Shown here: positions 1-9,688 of the stretch, piece by piece
Layout: each line of letters starts with the position of its first letter
Numbering within the stretch: the first letter of the stretch is position 1
Origin: Xiphydria camelus
Taxonomy: Eukaryota; Arthropoda; Insecta; Hymenoptera; Xiphydriidae
NCBI GenBank assembly: GCA_963678675.1
Contig: OY783194.1
Coordinates: 18,826,278-18,890,277, forward strand
Reading direction: 5' to 3'
DNA: 64,000 nt
The notes under the pieces: model-generated
The model's database searches: none
Told to the model about the DNA's origin: nothing
The model's input: only the letters and a program-made list of their open reading frames with translations
Made by a program: the position numbers and the translations under genes

Positions 1-739
1 ATTCTATTAATTCAAAAATAATTTATTCTGGTATATTGTATTATTTTTATATAATTTAATGGCTATCTTTTTTTTAGAATTCAGAACCCAAATATTAACT
101 TTGCTTAATATTATAAAAGAGCAGAACATTCAAATTTTAAACTACATCAAAAATAAGGATGTATCGAAAACTGTCGCAATACCTGCTGATTTTCCAGTAC
201 AGCTGCCTTTAACTCATTTAGATGACATTAAGCATGTGGAAGAATATTTAAAATGTAATGAAAAATTGTCATCAGTTGTGAGTATCTTTCTTATACGAAA
301 TTATGTAGTAATCTGGTATGCAGGGTATCAGGAAATTATGGGCAAAAAAATTTGTACACTACTAAAAACGTGGCAAAATATATTTAAAAAAACAAATATT
401 TTGAGGTTATTAACTTGGTAAATATCGAGATTTTTCGTGCGTAGAATCAGCCCTAGAATTATTTATGGACACCCTGTATATGTATTATCTGCGGGATTCA
501 AACTTTTTTACTGTTTTAAAAAGTTTTAGGTGATATTTTTTTCTACAAACCAATACTAATATTATCTTTTTTGTAGGTTGTTTATTTGAACAGTGTAGGT
601 GGCAAAGATTGCACATCCAAAACGAACCGAATCCTGAAAATAATTTTTACTGACGATCTGGCAACGCAGTATTCATTTTATGGAAAACGTCTTGGGAAAA
701 TTCCGTTTGGTAATTTACTGTTAAAGGAAGCTGTAATTA

Positions 740-753
740 CCCAGGTAGCAGTG
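740..753 (+). repeat. T1 left terminal inverted repeat
   Basis: CCCAGGTAGCAGTG; the exact reverse complement is at 6493-6506. The similarity continues inward as ACGTCA-rich sequence. Confidence 0.88.
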
Positions 754-967
754 ACACGTCATATTCACGTCGCTTGAAGGTGATTGTTCGTCGACGACGT
801 CATATGCCTTAAATTCGACGTTTTAATCACGTGTTATTTGAAGATCATATTATGACGTCATTGAAATGACGTTTTTTTCACGTAATTTGTTGACGAAACA
901 GTCACATAATTTATTATTTCCCTACGCATAATCAGGTGTGTAACTGTAAGAAATGTATAAGATGAAA
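754..967. repeat. T1 left subterminal ACGTCA/TGACGT repeat region
   Basis: Repeated short motifs in both orientations (ACGTCA, CACGTC, GACGTCAT, TGACGT) are spread through this stretch and recur at 6250-6490, 9190-9370 and 30000-30160. Subterminal motif clusters of this kind are commonly transposase-binding sites in DNA transposons. That role is inferred here. Confidence 0.65.
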
Positions 968-1117
968 TACCCATCAGTTGAAAAGTTTGTGAGATATTTT
1001 CGTTCAAAGTACAAGAGTAAATTGCGCTGCGTGCGACTAAGTTTCCAGCGCCCAGCGAAATTTACTCTTGTACTTTGAGCGGAAATATCTCACAAACGGT
1101 TCAGCGAATGGACATTT
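968..1117. mobile_element. Hairpin MITE inside T1
   Basis: A long imperfect inverted repeat: the arm with GTTTGTGAGATATTTTCG near 979-1022 pairs with CGGAAATATCTCACAAAC near 1078-1098, both carrying AAGTACAAGAGTAAA. A diverged piece of the same sequence (ACTCTTGTATTTTGAGTGG) lies at about 3658-3705 in the last intron of the DUF4806 gene. Confidence 0.6.
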
Positions 1118-1717
1118 CACCTTTTACCTTTTTTTGTTCATCTTGACGAGCTCTACTACTTTTGTAGGAATTAAAATACCGAATTCCACTTAAAAAGATG
1201 AAAGTAACCTTCATATCTCGTAAATAATGCGTGTCATTGAAAATCTGTTGCATCTACCATATGTATCTTTCAATACCAAACAAATTTTATTTGAAATATA
1301 TTTTCATAAAATTACAAATAACGGAAATAAACGGGATTTTCCCTTGATACCTCTGCGGGATACTTTTTACAAGAACTCCAACGGAATAGAAAATCACGGC
1401 ATTGCGGGTACCCGTGTTACCTGCCACTTTCCTTGGTATCCGCGTTTAATGAGTTCCATGTGCTGACCAAATGCCGTAGACCGAGGTGGGTCTTTCCCTA
1501 TACTAACGTACCGTCACCACGGCAGAAACGGTTTATTTCTTTGAGTTTGAAAATTTCGGTTCAGTCACGTCGGTAGTCCCGTACAGTTCAAACGATATTC
1601 GAACATTCGTGGCATTTTCAGTGCAGTGCATATACGATTTCTTAAAGCAGCAAAGTGACAGGAAAATAAAAGTGAGAGCGAGCGAAAAAAGAGTGACTGT
1701 ATAAGACGTCGCGTATA
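1118..1717 (+). other. Upstream region of the T1 DUF4806 gene
   Basis: No convincing coding exon is seen. The stretch presumably holds the promoter and 5' UTR of the gene starting at 1718. Short open frames at 1227-1466 show no family features. No clear TATA or initiator could be assigned by eye. Confidence 0.35.
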
Positions 1718-3834
1718 ATGACATATGTAGGCGTCGAGTTTTCTGCTTCCGAGGAATGTGCAGGCGGCATAGCTGTAGTAAATAGCCGCTGGTTAACGCC
1801 ACGAAAAAAAGAAGTCTTGTGGCCACCATGCAAGACGCAAAATGAATACAATAAATTATTAAAACGTGGGGAAAATCCAGATGAGGAGACCTGGACAGTG
1901 TATGGTATTTGCCGTCGTTTTTTTGAGTGCGGTAAGTACACACATATGCTTATTCCTTCTTAACAAAAGGGGGATAACAACGTAAAGCCGAATTTTTGGA
2001 GCTCCTCATTATCTTTTCTTTGTGATATGGTTGAGCGCTGAACGAATGCACGAGATATCGTTCGATAACATTTTTTTTTATTTCATCAGATTCTTCAATT
2101 CGATATTAAAAAACTATAATCATTATATTTCTATACAGATGATTTTGAAAAAGCTTCGTATAAAATAAAACAAGCCGAAGTAACCTCAGATATACAGTCA
2201 GGTATTGAAACACCAAAAAAAAAGCAATCGTGGAAGAGAAAAGTCTCTGCTACCCGCAAAATTTTGTCTGATTCGAGTGACGAAGAAAATATCAGTCTTC
2301 TTCCTAGACCACCGAAGGTAGAAATCTATAAAAAGTCTGGTTCTGAGTGCAAAAGATTGAAACTGGGAGAGGATGGTACGTACACCTGAAGAATTATTAA
2401 TGAACATGGCTGATTATATTTTTCGCGCTGGCATTTCGATAAATTTAAGAAGATTTTCAAATTGAGCCTTCATTAAATAATTATAGGAAATTTAAAACTT
2501 GATTTGTATCATTTTATGGACATGATCCAACAATTACGAGCAATCTTATTACATGAAATAAGCTATTTAACAGTTTTGTATCATATCTTTGTATGAATTA
2601 GAAATGTATGATCTGAATATTTTTTAGTTAATTCCGATCCACATTCTATTAATACAAGAAATGATGATGATTATTCAGTTCAACCATCTCATTCAACGAT
2701 CTCTCATCTTTCAAAAGTATCGCAATCTACCGGTACTTTGAATAATGATTTAGATGACCTAGCAGCAAATAATGTTAATAATATCGGTAAGCCTATGGTA
2801 ATTATATTTGAAATCCAATATTTCAATATGTGCGGGTAAAATTGCCTGCACATATTGCAATACGACAAAACGTTTCCGCCAACCTAATATACAGATTTTA
2901 TGTAGGAAAATTAACAGACGTATGTCTATATATTTTTACCAATACTTTGATTAATTTATTGTAGTGTTTCAACGGAAGTTATTACGAGAAATTTTTATTA
3001 TAAAAGAACAAAATACCCAAATACTTCGATGGATTGAAAAGCAGTCAACAACTGCCACGTTAAACCAATGTCAAGCAGCACATTTACCATCAAATTTACC
3101 GATTAATACTACTGATGATCTAGATGGATTCGAACGTTATTTAGAAGAAAAAGAAAATTTGATTGGCTTCGTAAGAATTGTCTCTTTACTTATAAACATA
3201 TTGACATATAATTTGATTCAAGCTTCTCTATATTTGATTACTTCTTTTTATTATCATACTTCGTAAATCATATGAATAGCATACATATATACGTATACCG
3301 CAATTCAAGAATTCAATTTATCACTTTAACTCAATTTCAAAAGTCACATCACAACATATTTCCAGACATAAATAAGCCTATACAAAAAAGGAATAACGTT
3401 TTGTTTCAGTCTACATACCTATCACAATTGGGCGGTAAAAACACATCATCCAAAGTAAATAATATATTACGTCGATGCATAACAGACAATCTCGCAAAAG
3501 AATATAGTTTCTTTGGCAAGCGTGCAGATAAGAAAGTTTTTTCACAACTAAAGTTGAAGACTGCCGTCGTTCGTAAGTATTCTGACATACTTTGAAGAAT
3601 GAGTTATGCTGCGTGCCGCTACAAATTCCCATTACACATCAGAGTGGTGGAACAGATTACTCTTGTATTTTGAGTGGCAATATGTTTAACAAACTTGTTT
3701 GAAATTGTTTAATTCCAGGTGCAATAAACTCAACTGATTGTTCAGAACAAGAAATCAACGACAGTATCAAAATTTGGCTTAAACACGCACCTCAACGGTA
3801 CAAAATTCAAGAATTGAAGAAACAGAATCCTTAA
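1718..3834 (+). CDS. DUF4806-domain protein encoded by T1 (six exons, 364 aa)
   Basis: Exons at 1718-1931, 2139-2375, 2628-2786, 2965-3170, 3410-3572 and 3719-3834 join with consistent phases and GT-AG borders to give 364 codons plus stop. Residues 1-71 form a compact N-terminal exon with the WPP motif (SRWLTPRKKEVLWPP) usual in insect DUF4806 proteins. Residues ~72-203 are a Ser/Lys-rich linker with a basic patch (KKKQSWKRK) suggesting nuclear location. Residues ~205-350 match DUF4806: LPINTTDDLDGFERYLEEK, then LSQLGGKNTSSKVNNILRR and LAKEYSFFGKR. The stop lies two codons before the in-frame ATG of the transposase gene. Function is not known. Residence inside a transposon with precise ends suggests an accessory DNA- or transposase-binding partner, which is inference. 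Confidence 0.82.
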
Positions 3835-3837
3835 ACA

Positions 3838-5928
3838 ATGAGCAGAAAGACGACAAATGCAACTACAGGGAAACGTCAGCGGAATAGAAAAATTGCAAAA
3901 GCTGTCGAAAATGCATTACATGAAATAAAACAGGAAAGTAATAGAATTCAAGTAACGAAGGAGTCTATTGCACATAATCATAAAAGCGAAAATGTATATA
4001 GAAGCGATTGTGATAGCAATGTTTCACCGCTACTTCAAAATAGTACCCACATGAATCGCGTATTTTTGAATGACAGTGCTACCACATCAGAATTAGTCTA
4101 TAACAATGATACTTTTGAAATGCTTTCCGATAGTAGCAGTACGATTGAAACACCTGATCTCTCTCAGAAGCTGAGACTTTGGGCAATAACTAGGAATGTA
4201 CCTCGCTCGACAGTTAATGATCTATTACACATTCTTTCGCCCTATCATCCAGATTTACCGCTTGATTCACGAAGTTTATTAGTAACTAAATTAAATATAG
4301 ACACTAAGAAACTAGAAAACGGGGAATACTGCCACTTGGGTTTATTGAATGGAATTAAAAAAGTAATTTCCCCATATCTGAAGGATATTTCTAGTAATGT
4401 AATAGAAATAAGTTTCAATGTTGATGATTTGCCCTTATTTGCAAGTTCGAAAACGCAGTTGTGGCCTATTTTGGGGTTAATAAAAAAAATAAAATGTCAA
4501 CCTTTTGTTGTTGGAATTTTTTGTGGCAACGGCAAACCAAAGCCACTAACCGAGTTTTTAGAAAATTTTGTAAATGATCTTAGTCATTTATTGGAAAATG
4601 GCATTAAACTTGATAACAAAAAATATATTGTCACTTTACATAGCTTCGTTTGCGATGCTCCAGCTAGGGCATACTTAAAATGTATAAAATCTCATGGCGG
4701 ATACTCTTCTTGTGAAAAATGTACAGAATCTGGCGAGTATGTCGATGGAAGAGTTACATTGCAAGGTATTCATGCGCCTAAGAGAACTGATACTTCATTC
4801 TCTCTACAAATAGATAGCGACCACCACTTAGGCGTTTCACCTTTATCGAAAATTCCAACAATAGGATTAGTGTCAAATTTCCCCATAGATTATATGCATA
4901 ATGTATGTTTAGGTGTTGCTAAAAAGTTATTAAATACTTGGATTTCTGGTTCTTTACAAGTCCGCCTAGGCAGTAGATCAGTTCATCTATTATCAGAACG
5001 CTTATTGTCATCGCGATTTTACATTCCTGTAGAGTTTAACCGCAAACCCCGCAGCTTGGAAGAATTGCCACGCTGGAAAGCAACAGAATTTAGAACTTTT
5101 GTATTATACCTAGGTCCGATTGTATTAAGAAATATCGTAGATCCCTCGATATATGAACATTTCTTGCTCTTTCATTCTGCTATTACTATTCTGATTTCAT
5201 ACAAACACATTTCCACATTCGGCTGCAGGACTGCTGGCAATGTTTTAAACGTATTTGTTAAGCATTGTGAAAAATTGTATGGCAAACAATTTTTAATTCA
5301 TAATATTCATATGTTATCTCACCTCAGCGATGATGCAGAAATGTATGGACCTTTGGATAATTTCTCAGCGTTTGTTTTCGAAAACTTTTTAGGACAAATT
5401 AAACGCTTAGTGAAGTCACCTAATAGACCACTACAGCAAATTTGCCGCCGTATAAGTGAAATTGAAAGTGCATTTATTAATGAAAATATCAAATTAAAAG
5501 GACCAATAATTCCTAAATTTGAATATAACTGTGGCCCTCTTCCTACAAATATTATTTTCAGAAACAGTAAACAATTTAAACAACTACGCTTGCAGAATTT
5601 CCAGATTTCTGTCCATGCATATTCTAAAGCTGATTCGTATTGCCTTATAAAAGAATCTAGATCAGTTGTGCAAATTCATAATATTTTGATGGATCACAAC
5701 AATTCTTTTACGATAGTCGGGAAACGATTTTCATTTCATACATCATTATATTGTAATCCAATAGATTCTAAAGAATTAGATATTTATGTCATCACAGGAA
5801 TTTCAAATGATTATGAAACATGGCCTATCAACGTTATTACTGCTAAATGTCTAGTTCTACCTATTACTCAAAAGAATGATAAAGATTGTTGGGTTTCGTT
5901 GCCTTTAATACACTCGATTTATACTTAG
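3838..5928 (+). CDS. T1 transposase-like protein (696 aa, single exon)
   Basis: An uninterrupted frame begins one codon after the DUF4806 stop. The N-terminal ~100 residues are basic then Ser-rich. A helical block follows (LRLWAITRNVPRSTVNDLL, ~112-130). Next is a core with NVDDLPLF (~194-201) and CDAPARAYLKC (~272-282). A putative zinc site lies at C282-x3-H286 with C292-x2-C295. Further on are DYMHNVCLGVAKKLL (~351-365), RWKATEFRTF (~412-421), NIHMLSHLSDD and FENFLGQ (E515). Similar long transposase-like proteins occur widely in insects and cnidarians. D196, D273 or D351 and E515 are candidates for a DDE-type triad because they persist in the diverged second copy. The catalytic assignment and superfamily are inferred. 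It probably nicks and joins T1 ends. Confidence 0.8.
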   Translation: MSRKTTNATTGKRQRNRKIAKAVENALHEIKQESNRIQVTKESIAHNHKSENVYRSDCDSNVSPLLQNSTHMNRVFLNDSATTSELVYNNDTFEMLSDSSSTIETPDLSQKLRLWAITRNVPRSTVNDLLHILSPYHPDLPLDSRSLLVTKLNIDTKKLENGEYCHLGLLNGIKKVISPYLKDISSNVIEISFNVDDLPLFASSKTQLWPILGLIKKIKCQPFVVGIFCGNGKPKPLTEFLENFVNDLSHLLENGIKLDNKKYIVTLHSFVCDAPARAYLKCIKSHGGYSSCEKCTESGEYVDGRVTLQGIHAPKRTDTSFSLQIDSDHHLGVSPLSKIPTIGLVSNFPIDYMHNVCLGVAKKLLNTWISGSLQVRLGSRSVHLLSERLLSSRFYIPVEFNRKPRSLEELPRWKATEFRTFVLYLGPIVLRNIVDPSIYEHFLLFHSAITILISYKHISTFGCRTAGNVLNVFVKHCEKLYGKQFLIHNIHMLSHLSDDAEMYGPLDNFSAFVFENFLGQIKRLVKSPNRPLQQICRRISEIESAFINENIKLKGPIIPKFEYNCGPLPTNIIFRNSKQFKQLRLQNFQISVHAYSKADSYCLIKESRSVVQIHNILMDHNNSFTIVGKRFSFHTSLYCNPIDSKELDIYVITGISNDYETWPINVITAKCLVLPITQKNDKDCWVSLPLIHSIYT

Positions 5929-6492
5929 GAATAATTAATGTATAATATCCTTCAATAGTACCGAAATACATAACACGTACGTTAGAAGTTATACACATAC
6001 CGTACGTTAGAAGTTTTAACATACAATATGTATTACGTACATATATATGTATATTCTCAAATATATGTAGATGTTATTTCTCGAATATGCAATTGTGTAT
6101 TAATATTTTTCAATGCCTATTATTGTAATTCTAATGATCATATTTCACTGTTTAACAATATTGCGACTAGAGCTTTACTTACATTTTTTACACTCTTCTT
6201 TAAAATTTCCTTGAGTTTAAATAATATTGCAAAGCTTTTCACTGAGAATAAGATTTTAAAGTGTGACGTCTTTAGGATGGCATTATCACGTAACTTTTAA
6301 CGTCAATATGACGACCCGAATCAATAAAAACGAACGTAAATAAAACGTGACTATAGTGACGACATATTGACGTCGAAGTATGACGTCTCTTTAACGAGAC
6401 ATAATCACGTCATTTATGACGACATTATAACCGAACTAATCACGTTATTTCGACGAATCGAGTGACGAAATATTGACGTGAGTTTGACGTGC
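5929..6492. repeat. T1 right flank and subterminal repeats
   Basis: This is the AT-rich 3' flank of the transposase gene with possible poly(A) signals. From about 6260 it becomes a dense run of TGACGT, GACGTC, ACGTGA and CACGTC motifs leading into the right terminal repeat. Direct copies of ACGTTAGAAGTT occur at ~5980-6018. Confidence 0.6.
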
Positions 6493-6506
6493 CACTGCTA
6501 CCTGGG
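6493..6506 (-). repeat. T1 right terminal inverted repeat
   Basis: CACTGCTACCTGGG, exact complement of the left terminus at 740-753, followed by the TA target duplication at 6507-6508. Confidence 0.88.
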
Positions 6507-6722
6507 TAGTAAGTAAAGTTTTAAGTTTGAACTAAAATTATAAAATACTGAAACACTGAATATTTACCTAAACCTATTTTTTTAGAGGCTGTCAAATTAA
6601 ATAGTCCTGGCATAACAGACAAGGAAGTTGAGGATTCCATAAAAATTTGGCTTAAGCACGCTCCTCAAAGATTGGTGAGAGCAAACACAAGGAAGTAAAA
6701 TATACTCAAAAATTTTTTAAAA

Positions 6723-8820
6723 ATGCAAAATTTCAAAAAAAATATTGTCAGCGAAAGGCAGATATATAGGCGTGTACAAAAAGTTGTTAAGGAACAATTA
6801 CAAGTGCTAGATCAGATTACTGATAACGAATGTTTTATAAAGCAGGGTTTTCTTCCAAAGCAAATTTCTGAAAGTCAAGTGTCTACATCGGTATTCACTG
6901 AAATTGTAACTTTACCTGAGAATGTATCGCAAACATCATCAATATTGGAGCATACTCCTAGCGACTGTGTTGAAGAAACTTCTAATATAACTCATAAATA
7001 TGGCATTGCTAGTTACATATCCTCAAATTCATTAGGCTCTAATTCTTCCGAGGATTCCTCTGATGATTTAAAAGAGACATTACGGAAATGGGCAATATCA
7101 TCTAACATTCCACATTCCATTGTTACTGATTTGTTACATAAACTATCCAAGTTTCATCCAGAGTTACCCTTAGAATGCCGCACTTTATTAAAAGTTTCTT
7201 CATCAGCCATGAGTCATATCAAAGAATTAGAAAATGGAACATATTGTCATGTAGGTCTAGTAGAGGCTTTAAATAAATTAGCATGTGAAGATTTTCCTAG
7301 CCAGGTGATAAAACAGCTTTAATATAGATGGAATTCCTCTTTTTCGAAGTTCAAATATTCAGTTTTGGCCCATCTTAGCTCGTGTGACTAACAGTCTTAA
7401 AAATAATTATTCCCCATTTCCTGTAGGAATATTTTGTGGAAAATCAAAACCAATACCTCTCGCTGGGTTTTTGGATGAATTTATTAATGAACTGAATTGT
7501 GTTTTAGAAAATGGCATAAATATCAAAAGTATTCACTACTCTATTGTAGTCGACAACTTTATATGTGATGCACCTGCCAGGGCATACATAAAGTGCATAA
7601 AGTCGCATGGTGGCTATTCGAGTTGCGATAAATGTACGGAAGTGGGGGAATATGTTAATAGACGTGTAATTTTAAAAGGTACCTCGGCGTCTCGAAGAAC
7701 AGATAGCTCATTTTTAAATCAAATAGATGAGGATCATCACCTCGGAATATCACCATTAACTCAGTTGCCAATTGGACTTATTTCTCAATTTCCTATCGAT
7801 TACATGCATAGTGTGTGCTTAGGTGTTACACGAAAACTATTGAATACTTGGTTAGGGGGAGATTTGAAGACAAGATTAAGAAGCCAAACAGTTAAGCTTA
7901 TATCTTCTAAATTAGTCTTGCTACGAAAATATATGCCTATTGAAATAAATAGAAAACCACGGCCATTATCAGAATTAGCGAATTGGAAAGCTACTGAATT
8001 TCGCACCTTTTTACTCTATTTGGGTCCTGTCGTGCTTAAGAAACATGTTCCATTAGCTGTTTATGAACACTTTTTATTACTACATTGTGGTATTTCAATA
8101 CTTGCATCGTTTTCCCATATTAAAAAGTTTGATGTAAAATACGCTCATAGGCTTCTGACTGTTTTTATCGAACATTGTGAAAAACTTTATGGAAGAGAAT
8201 TTTTTGTTTACAATGTACATACTTTATGTCACTTAAGTGAAGACGTCAATAAATTTGGTCCTTTGGTTAATTTTTCGGCTTTCCCTTTCGAAAGTTTTTT
8301 AGGTTGTATGAAAAAATTAATAAAGTCCCCATATAAACCTTTAGAACAGATCTGTAACAGAATGCAAGAAATCAATGCAAATTTTAAAATAAGTAATAAT
8401 AAAAAGGGGGCGTTTCAGTATTTATATGAACATCGCGATGGACCTACATTCCAAAATATAGAAGGACACCAGTTCAAAAAGCTGCTTGTTGGAAATTTCA
8501 CATTAACTACTTGTACATATAAAATTTCTGACTGCTATTGTGTACCTGAAAAAGAAGTTATTAAAATAGACAATATAGTAGTGAATGATTGCGGCACATT
8601 CATTATTGGCAAAACATTTTCTATGTATAAACCCTTGTTTACTTATCCACAAAATTCTATTGATTTTGGTGTATGCTTACTGGAAAATCTGTCGTTACAT
8701 CCGCAACAATGGAAATTTGATCATTCTTTTTCTAAATGTGTAGTTATGCCATTTTCTGACACGTCTTTGTCACATTGTGAATTACTGGTTTGTTTTCCTT
8801 TACTACATACTATAAAATAA
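6723..8820 (+). pseudogene. Transposase-like gene of the older T1 copy, one frameshift
   Basis: The frame from 6723 encodes the N-terminal half up to EDFPSQVIKQ. A 1-base shift near 7310-7318 moves the rest into another frame (NIDGIPLF, then WPILARVTNSL), which stays open to the stop at 8818-8820. The conserved blocks of the intact copy are all present: CDAPARAYIKCIKSHGGYSS, DYMHSVCLGVTRKLL, NWKATEFRTF, VHTLCHLSED and FESFLG. One lesion in about 700 codons argues for fairly recent loss. As in the intact copy, its ATG is in frame with the upstream DUF4806 stop (6696-6698), here eight codons further on. Confidence 0.8.
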
Positions 8821-9179
8821 TGATTATAAGCTCACAGCTAGTATACAGTGTCTCCATTTTAAGAGTGTCTTTGTTGAAACATTTAAATTAAAAGATTTAA
8901 AATGGGGACATTCCTTTATGTAACAAATAAGTATATGAAGGGTTTCTTACAAGAACCAAAGAAGTCCATATGCTATAAGGCGGACTTTTTACTTAGAAAC
9001 AACCGACAAGACAACCTTATAATGTATGGACTTGTTTGGTTCTTGTAAGAAACCCTTCATATTATTACAATGTATGTAGGTATTATATTTTAATGTATTT
9101 CAAGCAAATATGAATAAAACTAAAACCGTAAAATCCGACTTTTTTTGCAAATATTTTATATAAAGTACCCTGTGGTTTA
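8821..9179. mobile_element. T1 3' flank with a hairpin MITE at about 8934-9063
   Basis: Arms carrying ATGAAGGGTTTCTTACAAGA (near 8936) and its complement (near 9042-9061) extend about 38 bp with few mismatches around a ~50-bp loop. This is a foldback MITE sitting in the older T1 copy's 3' region. The rest of the stretch shows no gene. Confidence 0.6.
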
Positions 9180-9375
9180 TACGTCAAAAAATATCTAAAA
9201 AGTGCCATCTTTAAAACGTCACCGAGTGACGTCTCTGCTACGTTACAAAATGACGTTTCTGGGCTGAGACATTATCACGTCATTTCTCACGTGAATAATA
9301 CGTGATTCTGAAAGTCACAAGACGTCACAACTGACCAAAAAAGAACGTTAAAATGACGTCATCGTGTTACTTGGG
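9180..9375 (-). repeat. Right subterminal and terminal region of the older T1 copy
   Basis: GACGTC, TGACGT, ACGTCA and CACGTC motifs recur, ending in GTGTTACTTGGG at 9364-9375, a diverged version of the younger copy's terminus. The palindromic element at 9376 begins at the very next base, so this T1 copy appears to have inserted into that palindrome. Confidence 0.7.
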
Positions 9376-9676
9376 CATTTGAACCATAGGAAAATTGCGA
9401 GTTTTGCATGAGCACCCCTTTGGGACTCCTCGTCCAATAGAATCACCGGAGAAGCGTGAATGCGCATGCGTAGTCATCCGCGAGTGTGGCGTCGTCAGCA
9501 AGTTCAGATCGGTTATCGAAATAATCGATCTGAACTTGCTGACGACGCCACACTCGCGGATGACTACGCATGCGCATTCACGCTTCTCCGGTGATTCTAT
9601 TGGACGAGGAGTCCCAAAGGGGTGCTCATGCAAAACTCGCAATTTTCCTATGGTTCAAATGATCGCGGACATACGG
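9376..9676. mobile_element. Near-perfect palindromic foldback element (left tip cut by T1)
   Basis: The sequence 9376-9510 reads as the reverse complement of about 9526-9660, around a short centre with ATCGGTTATCGAAATAATCG. Both strands therefore give the same conceptual 91-aa reading, which is a symmetry artefact. A half copy is at 16100-16410. Comparison with it shows the element's true edge runs on to ~9676 (GCGATC then GGACATACGG) and that the mirror-image tip on the left is missing where T1 abuts. Confidence 0.7.
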
Positions 9677-9688
9677 TACATTTATTTG

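Larger units (their letters stand above)
740..6506 (+). mobile_element. T1 transposon, complete copy with DUF4806 gene plus transposase gene
   Basis: This 5,767-bp element is bounded by 14-bp inverted repeats: CCCAGGTAGCAGTG at 740-753 and its exact complement at 6493-6506. TA flanks both sides (738-739, 6507-6508). Removing the element and one TA restores an exon end followed by GTAAGT in the older copy, which fixes both ends and the 2-bp duplication. Inside are a six-exon DUF4806 gene and a single-exon 696-aa transposase-like gene, both with open frames. Subterminal regions are crowded with TGACGT/ACGTCA motifs. The termini are not the CACTA ends of classical EnSpm elements, and I cannot place the element in a named superfamily with confidence. 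Confidence 0.88.
78..6698 (+). pseudogene. DUF4806-protein gene of the older T1 copy, split by the nested element
   Basis: Three exons are visible. Exon 78-277 encodes the segment with IIKEQNIQIL and LPLTHLDDIKHVEEYL. Exon 577-739 has the LNSVGGKD and DLATQYSFYGKR motifs of the DUF4806 domain. The terminal exon 6586-6698 encodes SIKIWLKHAPQR and then a stop. Each has AG/GT borders and aligns with exons 4, 5 and 6 of the intact gene at 1718-3834. Exon 577-739 is 163 nt, the same as its intact counterpart, and the younger transposon begins at its last base. Its donor GTAAGT lies at 6509, after the insertion. Upstream exons are outside the window. Splicing across the 5.8-kb insertion is conceivable but untested. 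Confidence 0.75.
1..9375 (+). mobile_element. Older T1 two-gene DNA transposon, interrupted; left end outside window
   Basis: This copy occupies 1-739 and 6507-9375 and is split by the younger T1 copy at 740-6506. It carries the 3' half of a DUF4806 gene followed by a transposase gene in the same order and orientation as the younger copy. It ends at 9375 in a terminus (GTTACTTGGG) that matches the younger copy's right end (GCTACCTGGG) after many ACGTCA-type subterminal motifs. The transposase has one frameshift and the DUF4806 gene is split by the insertion, so this copy looks inactive. The family assignment is by internal comparison; the left terminus is not in the window. Confidence 0.8.
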
